DNA from: CAZMRW01 sp964568805
GTDB taxonomy: Bacteria > Pseudomonadota > Gammaproteobacteria > Methylococcales > Methylomonadaceae
Reading direction: 5' to 3'
Assembly (NCBI GenBank): GCA_964568805.1
Contig: CAZMRW010000020.1
Coordinates: 1-53,157 of the forward strand
DNA length: 53,157 nucleotides
Below, piece after piece: positions 44,928 through 53,157 of this stretch. Within the stretch, counting starts at the first letter, position 1, and each line of letters starts with the position of its first letter. Both the position numbers and the translations under genes were made by a program. Below the pieces are notes generated by a model. That model ran no database searches. It saw only the letters and a list, made by a program, of their open reading frames with translations, and had not been told where the DNA came from.

Positions 44928-46021
44928 TTATCAATCCCGTTGATTCTTTCATCAACGATTTGCACTCGTTGGGTAATGCCGCACAGCAACGTATAAGGTA
45001 TGGTGCCTGATCGTTGGGCAATTTCTTCAACCGGAAGTTCATCACCCCATAAACAGACAGGATCTCCTGGTTTTGCCTGAGGTTGGGTTTCCAGGTCGAC
45101 GGTAATCATGTCCATCGAAACCCGGCCTATGAGCGGTACGCGTTTGCCGTTAACAAGCACCGGCGTTCCGTTTTCAGCATAACGCGGATAGCCGTCGCCG
45201 TAGCCGATCGCCGCAACACCGAGTGTTGTCGATTTTTCACACCGCCACGCCGTTCCGTAACCGACCGTTTCCCCTTTTTCGATGGGTTTTACCGAGATCA
45301 GCCGTGAATAGAGGCCCATGACCGGTTTTAGCCCGAACTGAAGGCCTGTGTGTTCCGGAAACGGAGATATCCCGTACAGCATAAGACCGGGACGCACCCA
45401 ATCGCTGATGGCTTTGGGCCAGCCAAGAATTCCGGCCGAATTGGCGATGCTTCGCTGACCCTGATAGGGGGCGACCGTATCATTGAATAAAGCGATTTGT
45501 CTTAAGGTTTTATCGTCCTGTTTGTCATCGGCATTAGCCAAATGCGTCATCAGGTTAATAGGACCCCTGACAATGTGGCACCGCATTAACCTCTGATAAA
45601 CCGTATCGAAGGCGTCACTCTTGAACCCAAGCCGATTCATGCCGGTATCGAGTTTCAACCAGACGGCAATTTTTTCGTGTCCCGTCCGCTCTTCAAGAAT
45701 TTCAACCTGGTTGAATGAGTGCACTACGGCATCCAGTTGATATTGCAGAAATTGATCCAGTTCTTCATGATAAGTAAAGCCCTCTAATACCGCAATCCTG
45801 TGTTTGAATCCGGCTTCCCGCAAACGAATGCCTTCATCGACCCGGGCGACAGCAAAGCCATCGACATTGGACAGCGCTTGGGCGATACGGCCCAAGCCGT
45901 GGCCGTAACCGTTAGCCTTGATGACCGCCATGACCTTGGCATCCGGAGCATAAGTCCGAACGATGCCGAGATTATGCTGCACAGCATCCAGATCGACCAC
46001 TGCATAGGCCGCCGGCATCAT
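44918..46021 (-). CDS. alr: alanine racemase
   Basis: A 367-residue PLP enzyme making D-alanine for peptidoglycan. The PLP lysine is in VMAVIKANGYGHG near residue 33, the catalytic Tyr in VGYGTAW near 255, and GRVSMDMITVD is the other signature. I start at the ATG at 46021; a TTG at 46054 would add 11 residues. It follows dnaB, the usual gammaproteobacterial arrangement. Confidence 0.94.
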   Translation of the reverse strand: MMPAAYAVVDLDAVQHNLGIVRTYAPDAKVMAVIKANGYGHGLGRIAQALSNVDGFAVARVDEGIRLREAGFKHRIAVLEGFTYHEELDQFLQYQLDAVVHSFNQVEILEERTGHEKIAVWLKLDTGMNRLGFKSDAFDTVYQRLMRCHIVRGPINLMTHLANADDKQDDKTLRQIALFNDTVAPYQGQRSIANSAGILGWPKAISDWVRPGLMLYGISPFPEHTGLQFGLKPVMGLYSRLISVKPIEKGETVGYGTAWRCEKSTTLGVAAIGYGDGYPRYAENGTPVLVNGKRVPLIGRVSMDMITVDLETQPQAKPGDPVCLWGDELPVEEIAQRSGTIPYTLLCGITQRVQIVDERINGIDKSV

Positions 46022-46069
46022 GTGATCGATACGTGTGTTAAATATTCCGGGCAAGCGTTTATGCCTCCA

Positions 46070-47464
46070 TTATTCATAGTCTTCGTTGCCATAAGGGTTC
46101 CCAGCGTAATTTTCAAAACGGGTATATTGCCCCAAAAAGGTTAGTCGTACCGTACCCAGCGGGCCGTTACGCTGTTTGCCGATAATGACTTCGGCGATGC
46201 CCTTATCCGGACTGTCTTCGTTATAGACTTCGTCCCGGTAAACGAATAAAATCAAATCCGCGTCTTGCTCAATAGCGCCGGATTCCCGCAAATCGGACAT
46301 CAGGGGGCGTTTATTTGGCCTTTGTTCCAGATTACGGTTCAACTGCGATAGTGCGATAACCGGTACATTCAATTCTTTGGCCAGCGCCTTTAAACCCCTG
46401 GAAATATCGGAAATCTGTTGAACCCGGTTGTCGCCGCTGCTGGGTGATTGCATAAGCTGGAGATAATCCAGGACGATAAGTCCCAACTGGCCATGCTCGC
46501 GCACCAGTCGCCTGGCTCTTGAACGAACCTCAGTGGGCGTTAGGGCAGCCGTATCGTCAATGAACAGTTTGGTCTCGGCCAGCAAGCTCATGGCCGAGGT
46601 CAAACGCGGCCAATCATCGTCCTCGAGCTTGCCGGTCCTGACTTTATGCTGGTCGATTCGTCCCAATGAGGACATCATCCGCATGGCCAGAGCATCGCCG
46701 GGCATTTCCATACTGAAAACCGCAACCGGAGCGCCGCTCTTGATCGCGACATTTTCCGCCATATTCATGGCAATCGTCGTTTTCCCCATTGACGGCCGAC
46801 CCGCTACGATAATCAGGTCGGACGGTTGCAATCCGGAAGTCAATCGATCCAGTTCGGTAAATCCGGTGCTGACACCGGTGATGGAACCTTCCTGGGCAAA
46901 CATGACTTCGATTTTATCGACGGCACGCGCCAACAAAGACTTAATCGACATAAAGCCGCCTTGTCCGCGCTGGCGCTGTTCGGCAATTTTAAAGACTTGA
47001 CGTTCGGCTTGTTCGAGCAGTTCGGCAGTATCCCGGCCTTCGGTATTGAAAGCGGAATCCGAAATTTCGGTGCCGACATGGATCAACTGACGCAATACCG
47101 ACCGGTCACGGACGATATTTGCGTAACTGACGATATTGGCGGCGCTGGGCGTATCCTTTGCCAGCATGCCCAAATAAGCCAAACCGCCGGCATTTTCCAG
47201 CTCGCCGATGGCATCCAGCGCTTCCGATATGGTGATGATATCAAACGGAATCTGCTTTTCGGCCAGTTCTTCGATGACCTTGAAAATCAGGCGATGGTCC
47301 TTGCGATAAAAATCCGTTTCCGACACTTTGTCCGATACAGAATCCCAGGTTTGATTATCAAGCATCAATCCGCCCAGAACCGATTGTTCGGCTTGAATGG
47401 AATTGGGCGGAATTTTTAGTGAATCATAGGCGTAATCACGGTCGATTGTATAATTTTCAGACAT
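46070..47464 (-). CDS. dnaB: replicative DNA helicase
   Basis: About 464 residues from the ATG at 47464 (MSENYTIDRDY); a Met 13 codons upstream is possible. N-terminal DnaG-interacting domain (PPNSIQAEQSVLGGLMLD), RecA-like core with Walker A AGRPSMGKTTIAMN near residue 222, Walker B LIVLDYLQLM, and the QISDISRGLKALAKEL and DLRESGAIEQDADLI motifs. The hexamer unwinds DNA at the fork. No intein or insertion. Confidence 0.96.
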   Translation of the reverse strand: MSENYTIDRDYAYDSLKIPPNSIQAEQSVLGGLMLDNQTWDSVSDKVSETDFYRKDHRLIFKVIEELAEKQIPFDIITISEALDAIGELENAGGLAYLGMLAKDTPSAANIVSYANIVRDRSVLRQLIHVGTEISDSAFNTEGRDTAELLEQAERQVFKIAEQRQRGQGGFMSIKSLLARAVDKIEVMFAQEGSITGVSTGFTELDRLTSGLQPSDLIIVAGRPSMGKTTIAMNMAENVAIKSGAPVAVFSMEMPGDALAMRMMSSLGRIDQHKVRTGKLEDDDWPRLTSAMSLLAETKLFIDDTAALTPTEVRSRARRLVREHGQLGLIVLDYLQLMQSPSSGDNRVQQISDISRGLKALAKELNVPVIALSQLNRNLEQRPNKRPLMSDLRESGAIEQDADLILFVYRDEVYNEDSPDKGIAEVIIGKQRNGPLGTVRLTFLGQYTRFENYAGNPYGNEDYE

Positions 47465-47709
47465 TGACGAGTTAGTAAAGTGAGCAAAGTTATTCCGGGT
47501 CATATTCGAGTGTACCGGAGTTTTGATATACTGTCATTTTATCAAACTTGATGGTTTTTATCGTGCCAGGTATTCCCGGAATGCGGATGCCGTAATCGAT
47601 GCGGCTAATCATCCGATGGGGCCCATTGCCGCTCAGATAAAATCGGGCAGGCGGTAACATTCAGTGATAGTATTGTAATCATTGAACATCAAAAAATCAG
47701 GAGAAATAC

Positions 47710-48222
47710 ATGCTGAATAAAGTTACGTTGATTGGCAATCTTGGCGCTGATCCTGAGGTCAGGTATATGCCGACAGGCGGCGCAGTCGCCAATATAACAT
47801 TGGCTACGACGATTAGATGGAAAGATAAGCAATCTGGAGAAAGGAAAGAGTCGACTGAATGGCACAGAGTAGTATTTTTTGGTCGACTGGCTGAAATTGC
47901 CGGAGAATACTTAAAAAAAGGCAGCCAAGTCTACGTGGAAGGACGGCTGCAGACTCGAAAATGGCAGGGTCAGGATGGACAGGACCGTTATACGACCGAA
48001 ATTATTGCCACTGAAATGCACATGCTGGGTACCCGTAGCGGCGGAACTGCCAGTTTCGGCAGCGATCAACCGCAAGGCGGCCATGCTGGCGCATCGTCTA
48101 CTGCGAGCAGCACAAGTAAACCGGCCTATTCATCGCAAAAACCGGCGCAGCAAAGCAATACCGGCCCCATGTCTGCGCCGCCTCCGGATTATGAGGATTT
48201 CGATGACGATATCCCGTTTTGA
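47710..48222 (+). CDS. ssb: single-stranded DNA-binding protein
   Basis: A 170-residue SSB. The OB fold begins NKVTLIGNLGADPEVRYMP, with STEWHRVVFFGRLAEIAGEY and GSQVYVEGRLQTRKWQ. A Gly/Ser/Gln-rich linker leads to the acidic tip DFDDDIPF that recruits partner proteins. AGGAG lies 7 bases before the ATG. Divergent from dnaB. Confidence 0.96.
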   Translation: MLNKVTLIGNLGADPEVRYMPTGGAVANITLATTIRWKDKQSGERKESTEWHRVVFFGRLAEIAGEYLKKGSQVYVEGRLQTRKWQGQDGQDRYTTEIIATEMHMLGTRSGGTASFGSDQPQGGHAGASSTASSTSKPAYSSQKPAQQSNTGPMSAPPPDYEDFDDDIPF

Positions 48223-48280
48223 TTCCAATTTCTATGCGTGGACAATCACGCTTGTCGCTATGCCTGTATTATGACGACGA

Positions 48281-48305
48281 GTTCGGTTGCATTAGCCAAC
48301 CGAAC
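48281..48305 (+). terminator. hairpin after ssb
   Basis: GTTCGGTTG and its complement CAACCGAAC form a 9-bp stem around a 7-base loop 59 bases after the ssb stop. It lacks a clear T-run, so it may be a terminator or an RNA 3'-end stabiliser. Confidence 0.5.
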
Positions 48306-48339
48306 CAGAATTTAGGATTCAGTCAAAAATAACTTCCTG

Positions 48340-48460
48340 ATATGACGCTGGTTCCCAACGCCAACGTTGTGAACGCGTTCTGCCAAGCTTCAGCTTGGGA
48401 GAAGGGAAGCCGGAGCTTTGCTGGCCGAATTCCCGAACTGGAGGCCTGGGAACGAGGGTG
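48340..48460. repeat. dispersed-repeat-like element with terminal inverted repeats
   Basis: About 100 bases bounded by GTTCCCA (48351-48357) and TGGGAAC (48447-48453), with an internal CCAAGCTTCAGCTTGG hairpin (48383-48398) and a GCCGGAGC/GCTGGC fold. The GGTTCCCA...TGGGAACGAGG pattern resembles a non-autonomous repeat common in methanotroph-type genomes. It lies between ssb and the methylase operon. Confidence 0.6.
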
Positions 48461-48759
48461 AAGCGCAACAGGATATGTTTGACTATGGCAATGGTGTAGA
48501 TTGTGGGCGCCTCAAGTAGCTATTACAAACCTGGCTTGTATGCTAATTAAGAGCATCCTACGCGTTAGCGCTTAATTCGCATTTATGAAATGACTATTTT
48601 TTACTCAGAACCTAAGATCAAATGATAAGGAACCGTCAATCAAATAAGAAAACGCCTATCATCAGTAGTAAACTCTACAAAACCGGTAGGCAAGAATGTG
48701 CTGCTCACCCGTCTAAATAATAATGATAAATCTGAGAGACCATTGGACGAGGAAAGAGA

Positions 48760-49599
48760 TTGGATTTGGTATGTGAAGTTCAAGGGATACGCTTTGTCCC
48801 ATTCTTGAAGTGGGCAGGTGGAAAGCGCTGGTTAGTCAACGGCTATGCTGATCTCCTCCCCGATTCGTTCAATACGTACATCGAGCCGTTTCTCGGTGCT
48901 GGATCCGTTTACTTTCACCTTCGGCCCCAAAAAGCTATTCTTGGGGACGTAAACCCTGAGTTGATTGCAACCTATCAGGCGATCAAGACTGACTGGATAG
49001 GACTCCAGAGTAGCTTGCATTACCGTCAGCGTCGTCACCTCGAGGATACCAATTACTACTACTGGCTACGGTCTAAAAATCCAAAGGATTCCATCCAACG
49101 TGCGTCTCGCCTCATATACCTAAACAGAACTTGCTTCAATGGCATCTACCGTGTGAATCAGCAAGGGCAATTTAATGTGCCGCGCGGCACGAAAGACAAG
49201 GTACTTATCGAGACCGATAATTTCGAGGGAATGTCGCGTCTGTTGATGAGGGCCGAACTCATCGCAGGTGACTTTCAAACACTTGTGGACCGAGCTCAGG
49301 AAGATGATTTTGTGTTTGCGGATCCACCCTACACGGTTTTGCATAATTACAATGGATTCCGTAAGTACAACGAGGTGCTCTTTTCATGGGCAGACCAGCA
49401 ACGATTGGCAGATGCATTACTGCGAGCTGCTCGTAGAGGGGCAAAAATTCTCTGTACGAACGCGAACCATCATTCTCTTTGGAGCCTCTATGACCATCCC
49501 GAGTTTTCTCTCAAAGTGGTTTCGCGCTTTTCTCATATTTCTGCAGACAAAGCCAGCAGGAAGTCCTTCGAAGAACTAATCATTCAGGCTAATTTTTAG
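48760..49599 (+). CDS. D12-class (Dam-type) adenine-N6 DNA methyltransferase
   Basis: A 279-residue methylase. The alpha-group motif order is clear: FLKWAGGKRWL near residues 14-24 (motif X), YIEPFLGAGSVYFHL with GDVNPELI (motif I region) near 41-70, and FADPPYT near 186-192 (catalytic motif IV). FNGIYRVNQQGQFNVPRG is also typical of Dam-type enzymes. The start is a TTG at 48760 behind GAGGAAAGAG; a second TTG lies two codons on. The target sequence is unknown. It leads an operon with HerA- and NurA-type genes, so it probably protects self DNA rather than acting as the housekeeping Dam. Confidence 0.9.
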   Translation: MDLVCEVQGIRFVPFLKWAGGKRWLVNGYADLLPDSFNTYIEPFLGAGSVYFHLRPQKAILGDVNPELIATYQAIKTDWIGLQSSLHYRQRRHLEDTNYYYWLRSKNPKDSIQRASRLIYLNRTCFNGIYRVNQQGQFNVPRGTKDKVLIETDNFEGMSRLLMRAELIAGDFQTLVDRAQEDDFVFADPPYTVLHNYNGFRKYNEVLFSWADQQRLADALLRAARRGAKILCTNANHHSLWSLYDHPEFSLKVVSRFSHISADKASRKSFEELIIQANF

Positions 49600-49614
49600 T
49601 GAGATTTTATAGAC

Positions 49615-51615
49615 ATGTCGGAACTTGATTCATTGCTTAATACCGCCGCTACACAGGGCAACCCAATCGATGCGTTACGAATTTTTCTTGCCAGCGAAGA
49701 GGCGATGGAAAAAGCCCGCCAAATCGATCGGATGAGATTTGTCGGCTACGTGCTGGAACTAGGGTTCGACTCGGCAAAAATTATCACCAGCGATCCCTAT
49801 AAGTTAGCAGTGGGCGGCATACCTCGCGGCTCATTTTTGATAATGACTCCGATCAATGCCGGCAATACGCCACCCCATTTCACCTTGTTGCGCGTAACCG
49901 GCGTATCTCCAACCCCCTTATCCAATCAAGTCCAGCAAACCTACTTCGAATTGCATAAAAAATCGATGCCCGAGCTCGATGTGTGGACGCAAAGCGAGTT
50001 GCAGTGGGGAGCATTGGACTGCGACGTACTGGGCATGTTCTACGCAAATCCGCTGGATATGCAAAAACTCGAATTCGCTGGAGATGTCAACAATGTGGTA
50101 AGCGCCCACCGGTACAAGGTATTCGCTCCCAACCGAGATTTGCTGATATTGATAGTCAACGGGATGGTAAAGACCGAAGACCGGGTAACTATCGGCACGC
50201 TTCGCACCATGGAGTGCGGTTTATTCAGCGGTGGAAGCGTTACCGATATCCTAGTCGAGATATCAATGAAGGATTTCAAAGGATGCCGGACCGCCATGTT
50301 TGGCAAGACCCGGTTGGGTAAATCGAATGTCGTAAAGCTGTTAGCACAAGGCATGCTTGATGCGACAGCCCAAGACAATTCGGTCGGGCAACTCATCTTC
50401 GACATAAATGGAGAGTACGCCAATGACAATCCACAGGATGGGAACCGATCTCTTCGCTCAGCGAATGAAAAACGTTGCCAAGTTTATGCGCTTACGCCCA
50501 GGCAAGGTACGCCTTCAAGACCTTTACGGTTAAACTTTTTCGAACAACCATCTGCATGTCTTGAGGTCTTAGGGTCGATGCTAGCCCAAGACAACAAGAT
50601 GTCTAATTATATTCGAAGTTTTGCCGGTGTAACACTGCCTGACTTAGCAGAGCTGCCGGGAATGAACGAGTCCGACAAAAGCAAGGCAGTACGCAAGATC
50701 CAAATGTACTGGGCCATTCTTCATAAAGCAGGCTTTGCTGCGGACGAGACAAGACTGCGCCGTATGAATTTGATTGCAACACGTTATGTTCAACACTTCG
50801 ATTGTCATTTCAACCAACAGTTAAGGAATGCTGCTTACGGTTCTGTTCGCCCCAGTGCCCCGATTCCTGAAAATCCATCGAACTTGGATGAATTAGTTAC
50901 TGAGCTTGAGGTCATGGCTCAATTTCGGCGTGAATCTCCCAACGATACAAATCTTGTAAGAGACGGACGCCCTGTATTTGACGCAGACGCTACTGCTTTA
51001 CTTGAGTTTCTCAACCCAGCGACAGGCTCTGGCCCATCAGTTATCCGCGCTTATCGGCAGTACCATGCGTCAAATGCCGGAAATTTCCAAGGAGAGATCC
51101 TGGAATTTCTTGATCAGGGCAATACGGTAATTTTAGACCTTGGCAATGCAACTGACGCTATCCGCAAATATTTTTCGAACATGCTTTCAACCGCTGTATT
51201 TAGAGCTCAGGAGACAAAATTTGTAAACAACGCGCTCGGCAATCGCTATGTACAGCTCTATTTCGAGGAAGCGCACAACCTGTTTCCACCCGATAGCAAG
51301 GATCTGACCGGTGTCTATGCCCGCTTCGCAAAAGAAGGCGCGAAATTCCACGTCGGGATGGTTTACTCGACGCAATCGCCGTCGACGATTAACAAAGAGC
51401 TGCTGGCACAGACCGAAAACTTCTTCGTAGGCCATCTCTCTAGCCAAGACGAAACTAAATCGCTCTCTCGTGTCCAAATTGCATTCGCTGGCATTGAGGA
51501 TGACATTCTTCGAGCCAGGACGCCGGGTTACATGCGCATGCTGACGATGTCTCACCGCTTCGTCGTGCCTACTCAGGCATTCAAGTTCGAAGCGCGCCAA
51601 GCATCTGCAACCTGA
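49615..51615 (+). CDS. HerA-type hexameric ATPase/DNA translocase
   Basis: A 666-residue FtsK/HerA-superfamily ATPase. The N-terminal 200 residues fit a HAS-barrel. Walker A is FGKTRLGKSNVVK near residue 229, a GKTRxGKS variant seen in bacterial DUF87 proteins. Walker B is LIFDINGEY near 260, with the Glu typical of HerA. After a helical insertion come YFEEAHNLFPP near 549 and VYSTQSPSTINKELLAQTEN with the sensor region. HerA rings pump DNA and work with NurA nucleases in end resection or in defence complexes. It starts 15 bases after the methylase and ends 13 before the nuclease gene. Confidence 0.88.
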   Translation: MSELDSLLNTAATQGNPIDALRIFLASEEAMEKARQIDRMRFVGYVLELGFDSAKIITSDPYKLAVGGIPRGSFLIMTPINAGNTPPHFTLLRVTGVSPTPLSNQVQQTYFELHKKSMPELDVWTQSELQWGALDCDVLGMFYANPLDMQKLEFAGDVNNVVSAHRYKVFAPNRDLLILIVNGMVKTEDRVTIGTLRTMECGLFSGGSVTDILVEISMKDFKGCRTAMFGKTRLGKSNVVKLLAQGMLDATAQDNSVGQLIFDINGEYANDNPQDGNRSLRSANEKRCQVYALTPRQGTPSRPLRLNFFEQPSACLEVLGSMLAQDNKMSNYIRSFAGVTLPDLAELPGMNESDKSKAVRKIQMYWAILHKAGFAADETRLRRMNLIATRYVQHFDCHFNQQLRNAAYGSVRPSAPIPENPSNLDELVTELEVMAQFRRESPNDTNLVRDGRPVFDADATALLEFLNPATGSGPSVIRAYRQYHASNAGNFQGEILEFLDQGNTVILDLGNATDAIRKYFSNMLSTAVFRAQETKFVNNALGNRYVQLYFEEAHNLFPPDSKDLTGVYARFAKEGAKFHVGMVYSTQSPSTINKELLAQTENFFVGHLSSQDETKSLSRVQIAFAGIEDDILRARTPGYMRMLTMSHRFVVPTQAFKFEARQASAT

Positions 51616-51628
51616 ACGAGGAACAGTC

Positions 51629-52975
51629 ATGCCTTACGAACAAGGAACTCGGCTACCCGGTGAAGCGGCGTCAAAATTAGGCCATCTCGCTGTCATCAAG
51701 AGCCCGTGGGTAAAGACGCTGGTCGAAGACTTTGAGAGCGTAGAACCACTCGATGGGGATCCTTCAGGCACAGAGTGGCAAACTTTTGAGCCAAATGGAG
51801 TCGAGCCCTTACGCGGAATTTGGGCAGTAGACGGTTCGTATGTTTCAGTACACTCGGAACAGAAACCTCCCAAGGAAGTCGCCTTCGTGAAGACAGCCTT
51901 GCTCATGCTCGACAAAGCCAAACTGGACGCTATCGATAAGGATCTTCCTCATCCGCTGCTCCTACGAGATGCGCTGAAAGATAGCGGGATCCAGCATGCG
52001 ACTGTCCTCCCCCTGAAGAACGTGCGTACGCCGCTAGGATCGAACTACGAAGCAGTGCGGCATATCGTACGGGACTCACTAAAGGTTGACCAAGGCGGAG
52101 CATTCTATGAAACGCTAAAATGGTTAGCCTACCGCAAATGGGAGCCGCAACCCCATTCCTCCTCGCCCGGTTTTCAGTGTCCTCACTGCGGTCAAGAAAT
52201 CGTAGAAGGACTGCCGCATAATGCAGACACTCGACAATGTCCCCACTGTAATGCTGAGGTTTTTCTATCGGATGTCTGCGGGTTCCATCTTGAAATGGAC
52301 GAAGAAAGCGCGCCAGAGTCGTTGGCGTCGTCCTATATGCTGGTAATGGAGCACCTGATGCTTTTCACAGCGGTGCGTTTGATGTGGCACCATTCGGATA
52401 GATCTTTAATAACCGAAACGCTGTTTATCAAGGATGGTCCCCTAACCCTGCGCAGCCAGTATTCCAAGCTCGTCCCCAATATTCGTGCATTCCTGCAGCA
52501 TGCCAAAAACGTGAATCGGCCGGTACATATTATCGGTCAGGAAAAGAGCGGCGCCTTCTTTGATCATCTTGCTTCAATCGTGCGCTTCGCGTCACCTCAT
52601 ACACGCAATGAACCTGCGACATTCTCTCCATTGACTCATGCATTTGTTCGCCGCGAGGTCTACCGATCACCAGACCTCTCCAACCCGTATGGGTTCCGAA
52701 CGAACTGGGGCGAGAAAATATATGTCAAAATTGATCCCGGAGCCTACATGGCACTGAACGTTCCTACAGGTGAATACATAAATGAACAAGATCGGCCTTT
52801 AGCCGACGATCTCATTGGATTGCCGCGAATCTTAGCGACTCTGCCGTCGCTGGTCAGCCACAAGTTTGAGGGGGCGCTTTACCCTGTGGAACTCGCCAAC
52901 GGAATCGCGTCGATGTCCAGTTATCCATCGGCAACTATTCTTCAACGGTTTCTGGAAGGGCAACACCGTGACTGA
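51629..52975 (+). CDS. NurA-domain nuclease with zinc-ribbon insertion
   Basis: A 448-residue protein. The NurA active-site pattern is visible: IWAVDGSYVSV near residues 64-74 (metal Asp), FIKDGPLTLRSQYSKL near 265-280 (second Asp), HIIGQEKSG, and a late KIDPGAYMALNVPTG. Between the first two motifs is a zinc ribbon, CPHCGQEI near 184 and CPHCNAEV near 204, not part of the minimal NurA fold. NurA acts as a 5'-3' exo/endonuclease loaded by HerA. An AGGA site precedes the ATG. The stop overlaps a GTG at 52968, suggesting a coupled next gene. Confidence 0.85.
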   Translation: MPYEQGTRLPGEAASKLGHLAVIKSPWVKTLVEDFESVEPLDGDPSGTEWQTFEPNGVEPLRGIWAVDGSYVSVHSEQKPPKEVAFVKTALLMLDKAKLDAIDKDLPHPLLLRDALKDSGIQHATVLPLKNVRTPLGSNYEAVRHIVRDSLKVDQGGAFYETLKWLAYRKWEPQPHSSSPGFQCPHCGQEIVEGLPHNADTRQCPHCNAEVFLSDVCGFHLEMDEESAPESLASSYMLVMEHLMLFTAVRLMWHHSDRSLITETLFIKDGPLTLRSQYSKLVPNIRAFLQHAKNVNRPVHIIGQEKSGAFFDHLASIVRFASPHTRNEPATFSPLTHAFVRREVYRSPDLSNPYGFRTNWGEKIYVKIDPGAYMALNVPTGEYINEQDRPLADDLIGLPRILATLPSLVSHKFEGALYPVELANGIASMSSYPSATILQRFLEGQHRD

Positions 52976-53157
52976 ACGCATAAAGGAGATTCGCTGATAA
53001 TAGACAATCCACCATTATTTGAGAATTGGCGGTTTGCTTGCGCGAAATCGGGCTCTCCCGTATTTCCTGTGGTACGCGACTGGCTCCTCCCCATGCTCAT
53101 GACTTACAAGTGTAGGTTTTTTACTCACCGCTTCCCACCACGCAGGCAGCCAAGGGT
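52968..53157 (+). CDS. possible start of a fourth operon gene, frame interrupted
   Basis: A GTG overlapping the NurA stop opens MTERIKEIR and ends at TGA-TAA-TAG. In the -1 frame the sequence is open to the window edge (LIIDNPPLFENWRFACAKSG and on). AAGGAG at 52983-52988 sits 5 bases before a CTG at 52994. Either a frameshifted or unusually started gene, or chance. No homology recognised. Confidence 0.25.

Larger units (their letters stand above)
48223..48759. other. 537-bp junction between core genes and methylase operon
   Basis: Holds the ssb hairpin, the repeat element above and about 290 bases of AT-rich sequence (48465-48755) with no gene. The promoter of the methylase-HerA-NurA operon should lie in the latter. 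No integrase or tRNA is present. Confidence 0.5.

Noticed and set aside
52998..53157. Possible group II intron or IS end at the right edge
   Set aside because: The reverse complement looked vaguely intron-like (GGGAGAGCCCGA), but no domain V or reverse transcriptase is within the window, so it cannot be supported.
48223..53157. Prophage or integrative element
   Set aside because: No integrase, tRNA attachment site, phage structural gene or flanking direct repeat is visible.

Overview
The window looks like a chromosome segment of a gammaproteobacterium, most likely a methanotroph-like Methylococcales member. This rests on gene orders typical of Gammaproteobacteria (dut-algC-argB, dnaB-alr, ubiK-yifB/comM, scpA-scpB-rluB, speA next to speE). 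It also rests on a large single-chain pyruvate:ferredoxin oxidoreductase operon, a stand-alone bacteriohemerythrin and a Calvin-type class II aldolase. The assignment is inference: no rRNA or methane-oxidation gene lies in the window.

Layout. 1-9.5 kb: a PEBP-like protein, then a tight three-gene redox operon (GltD-like flavoprotein with extra 4Fe-4S clusters, NifJ-type PFOR, DHOD-like flavoprotein), a lipase-like hydrolase and a bacteriohemerythrin. 9.6-14.1 kb: a housekeeping run (tsaB, yciO-type, site-2 protease, scpA, scpB, rluB) for tRNA t6A modification, chromosome segregation and 23S rRNA pseudouridylation. 14.4-20 kb: a DmeF-like metal exporter, two glycosyltransferases, rpiA, a CobW-type GTPase and an MIF-like protein. 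20.2-24.2 kb: a decayed accessory stretch with a frameshifted IS982-family transposase remnant, an unrecognised gene, a frameshifted beta-helix gene and about 760 bp of repeat-bearing non-coding DNA. 24.5-31 kb: BEM46-like hydrolase, beta-hydroxyacid dehydrogenase, speA, speE, ubiK, yifB. 31-35.6 kb: three lipoproteins, a 17-kDa-antigen-like protein, fba and tRNA-Leu(CAG). 35.9-48.2 kb: rnr (with an in-frame minisatellite), a DUF4124 protein, argB, algC, dut, a YeeE/YedE pair, alr, dnaB and ssb.

48.7-53.1 kb: after a dispersed-repeat-like element there is a compact co-directional operon of a D12-class adenine DNA methyltransferase, a HerA-type hexameric ATPase and a NurA-type nuclease carrying a zinc-ribbon insertion. 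This methylase-translocase-nuclease set has the composition of a restriction/anti-phage system and is the most interesting part of the window. It runs off the right edge, so its full gene content cannot be seen.

Other notable points are in-frame repeat insertions inside two essential-type genes (3 x 51 bp in rnr, 2 x 14 bp in tsaB, the latter's sequence recurring in the ubiK-yifB spacer) and a beta-helix gene broken at a four-C run.
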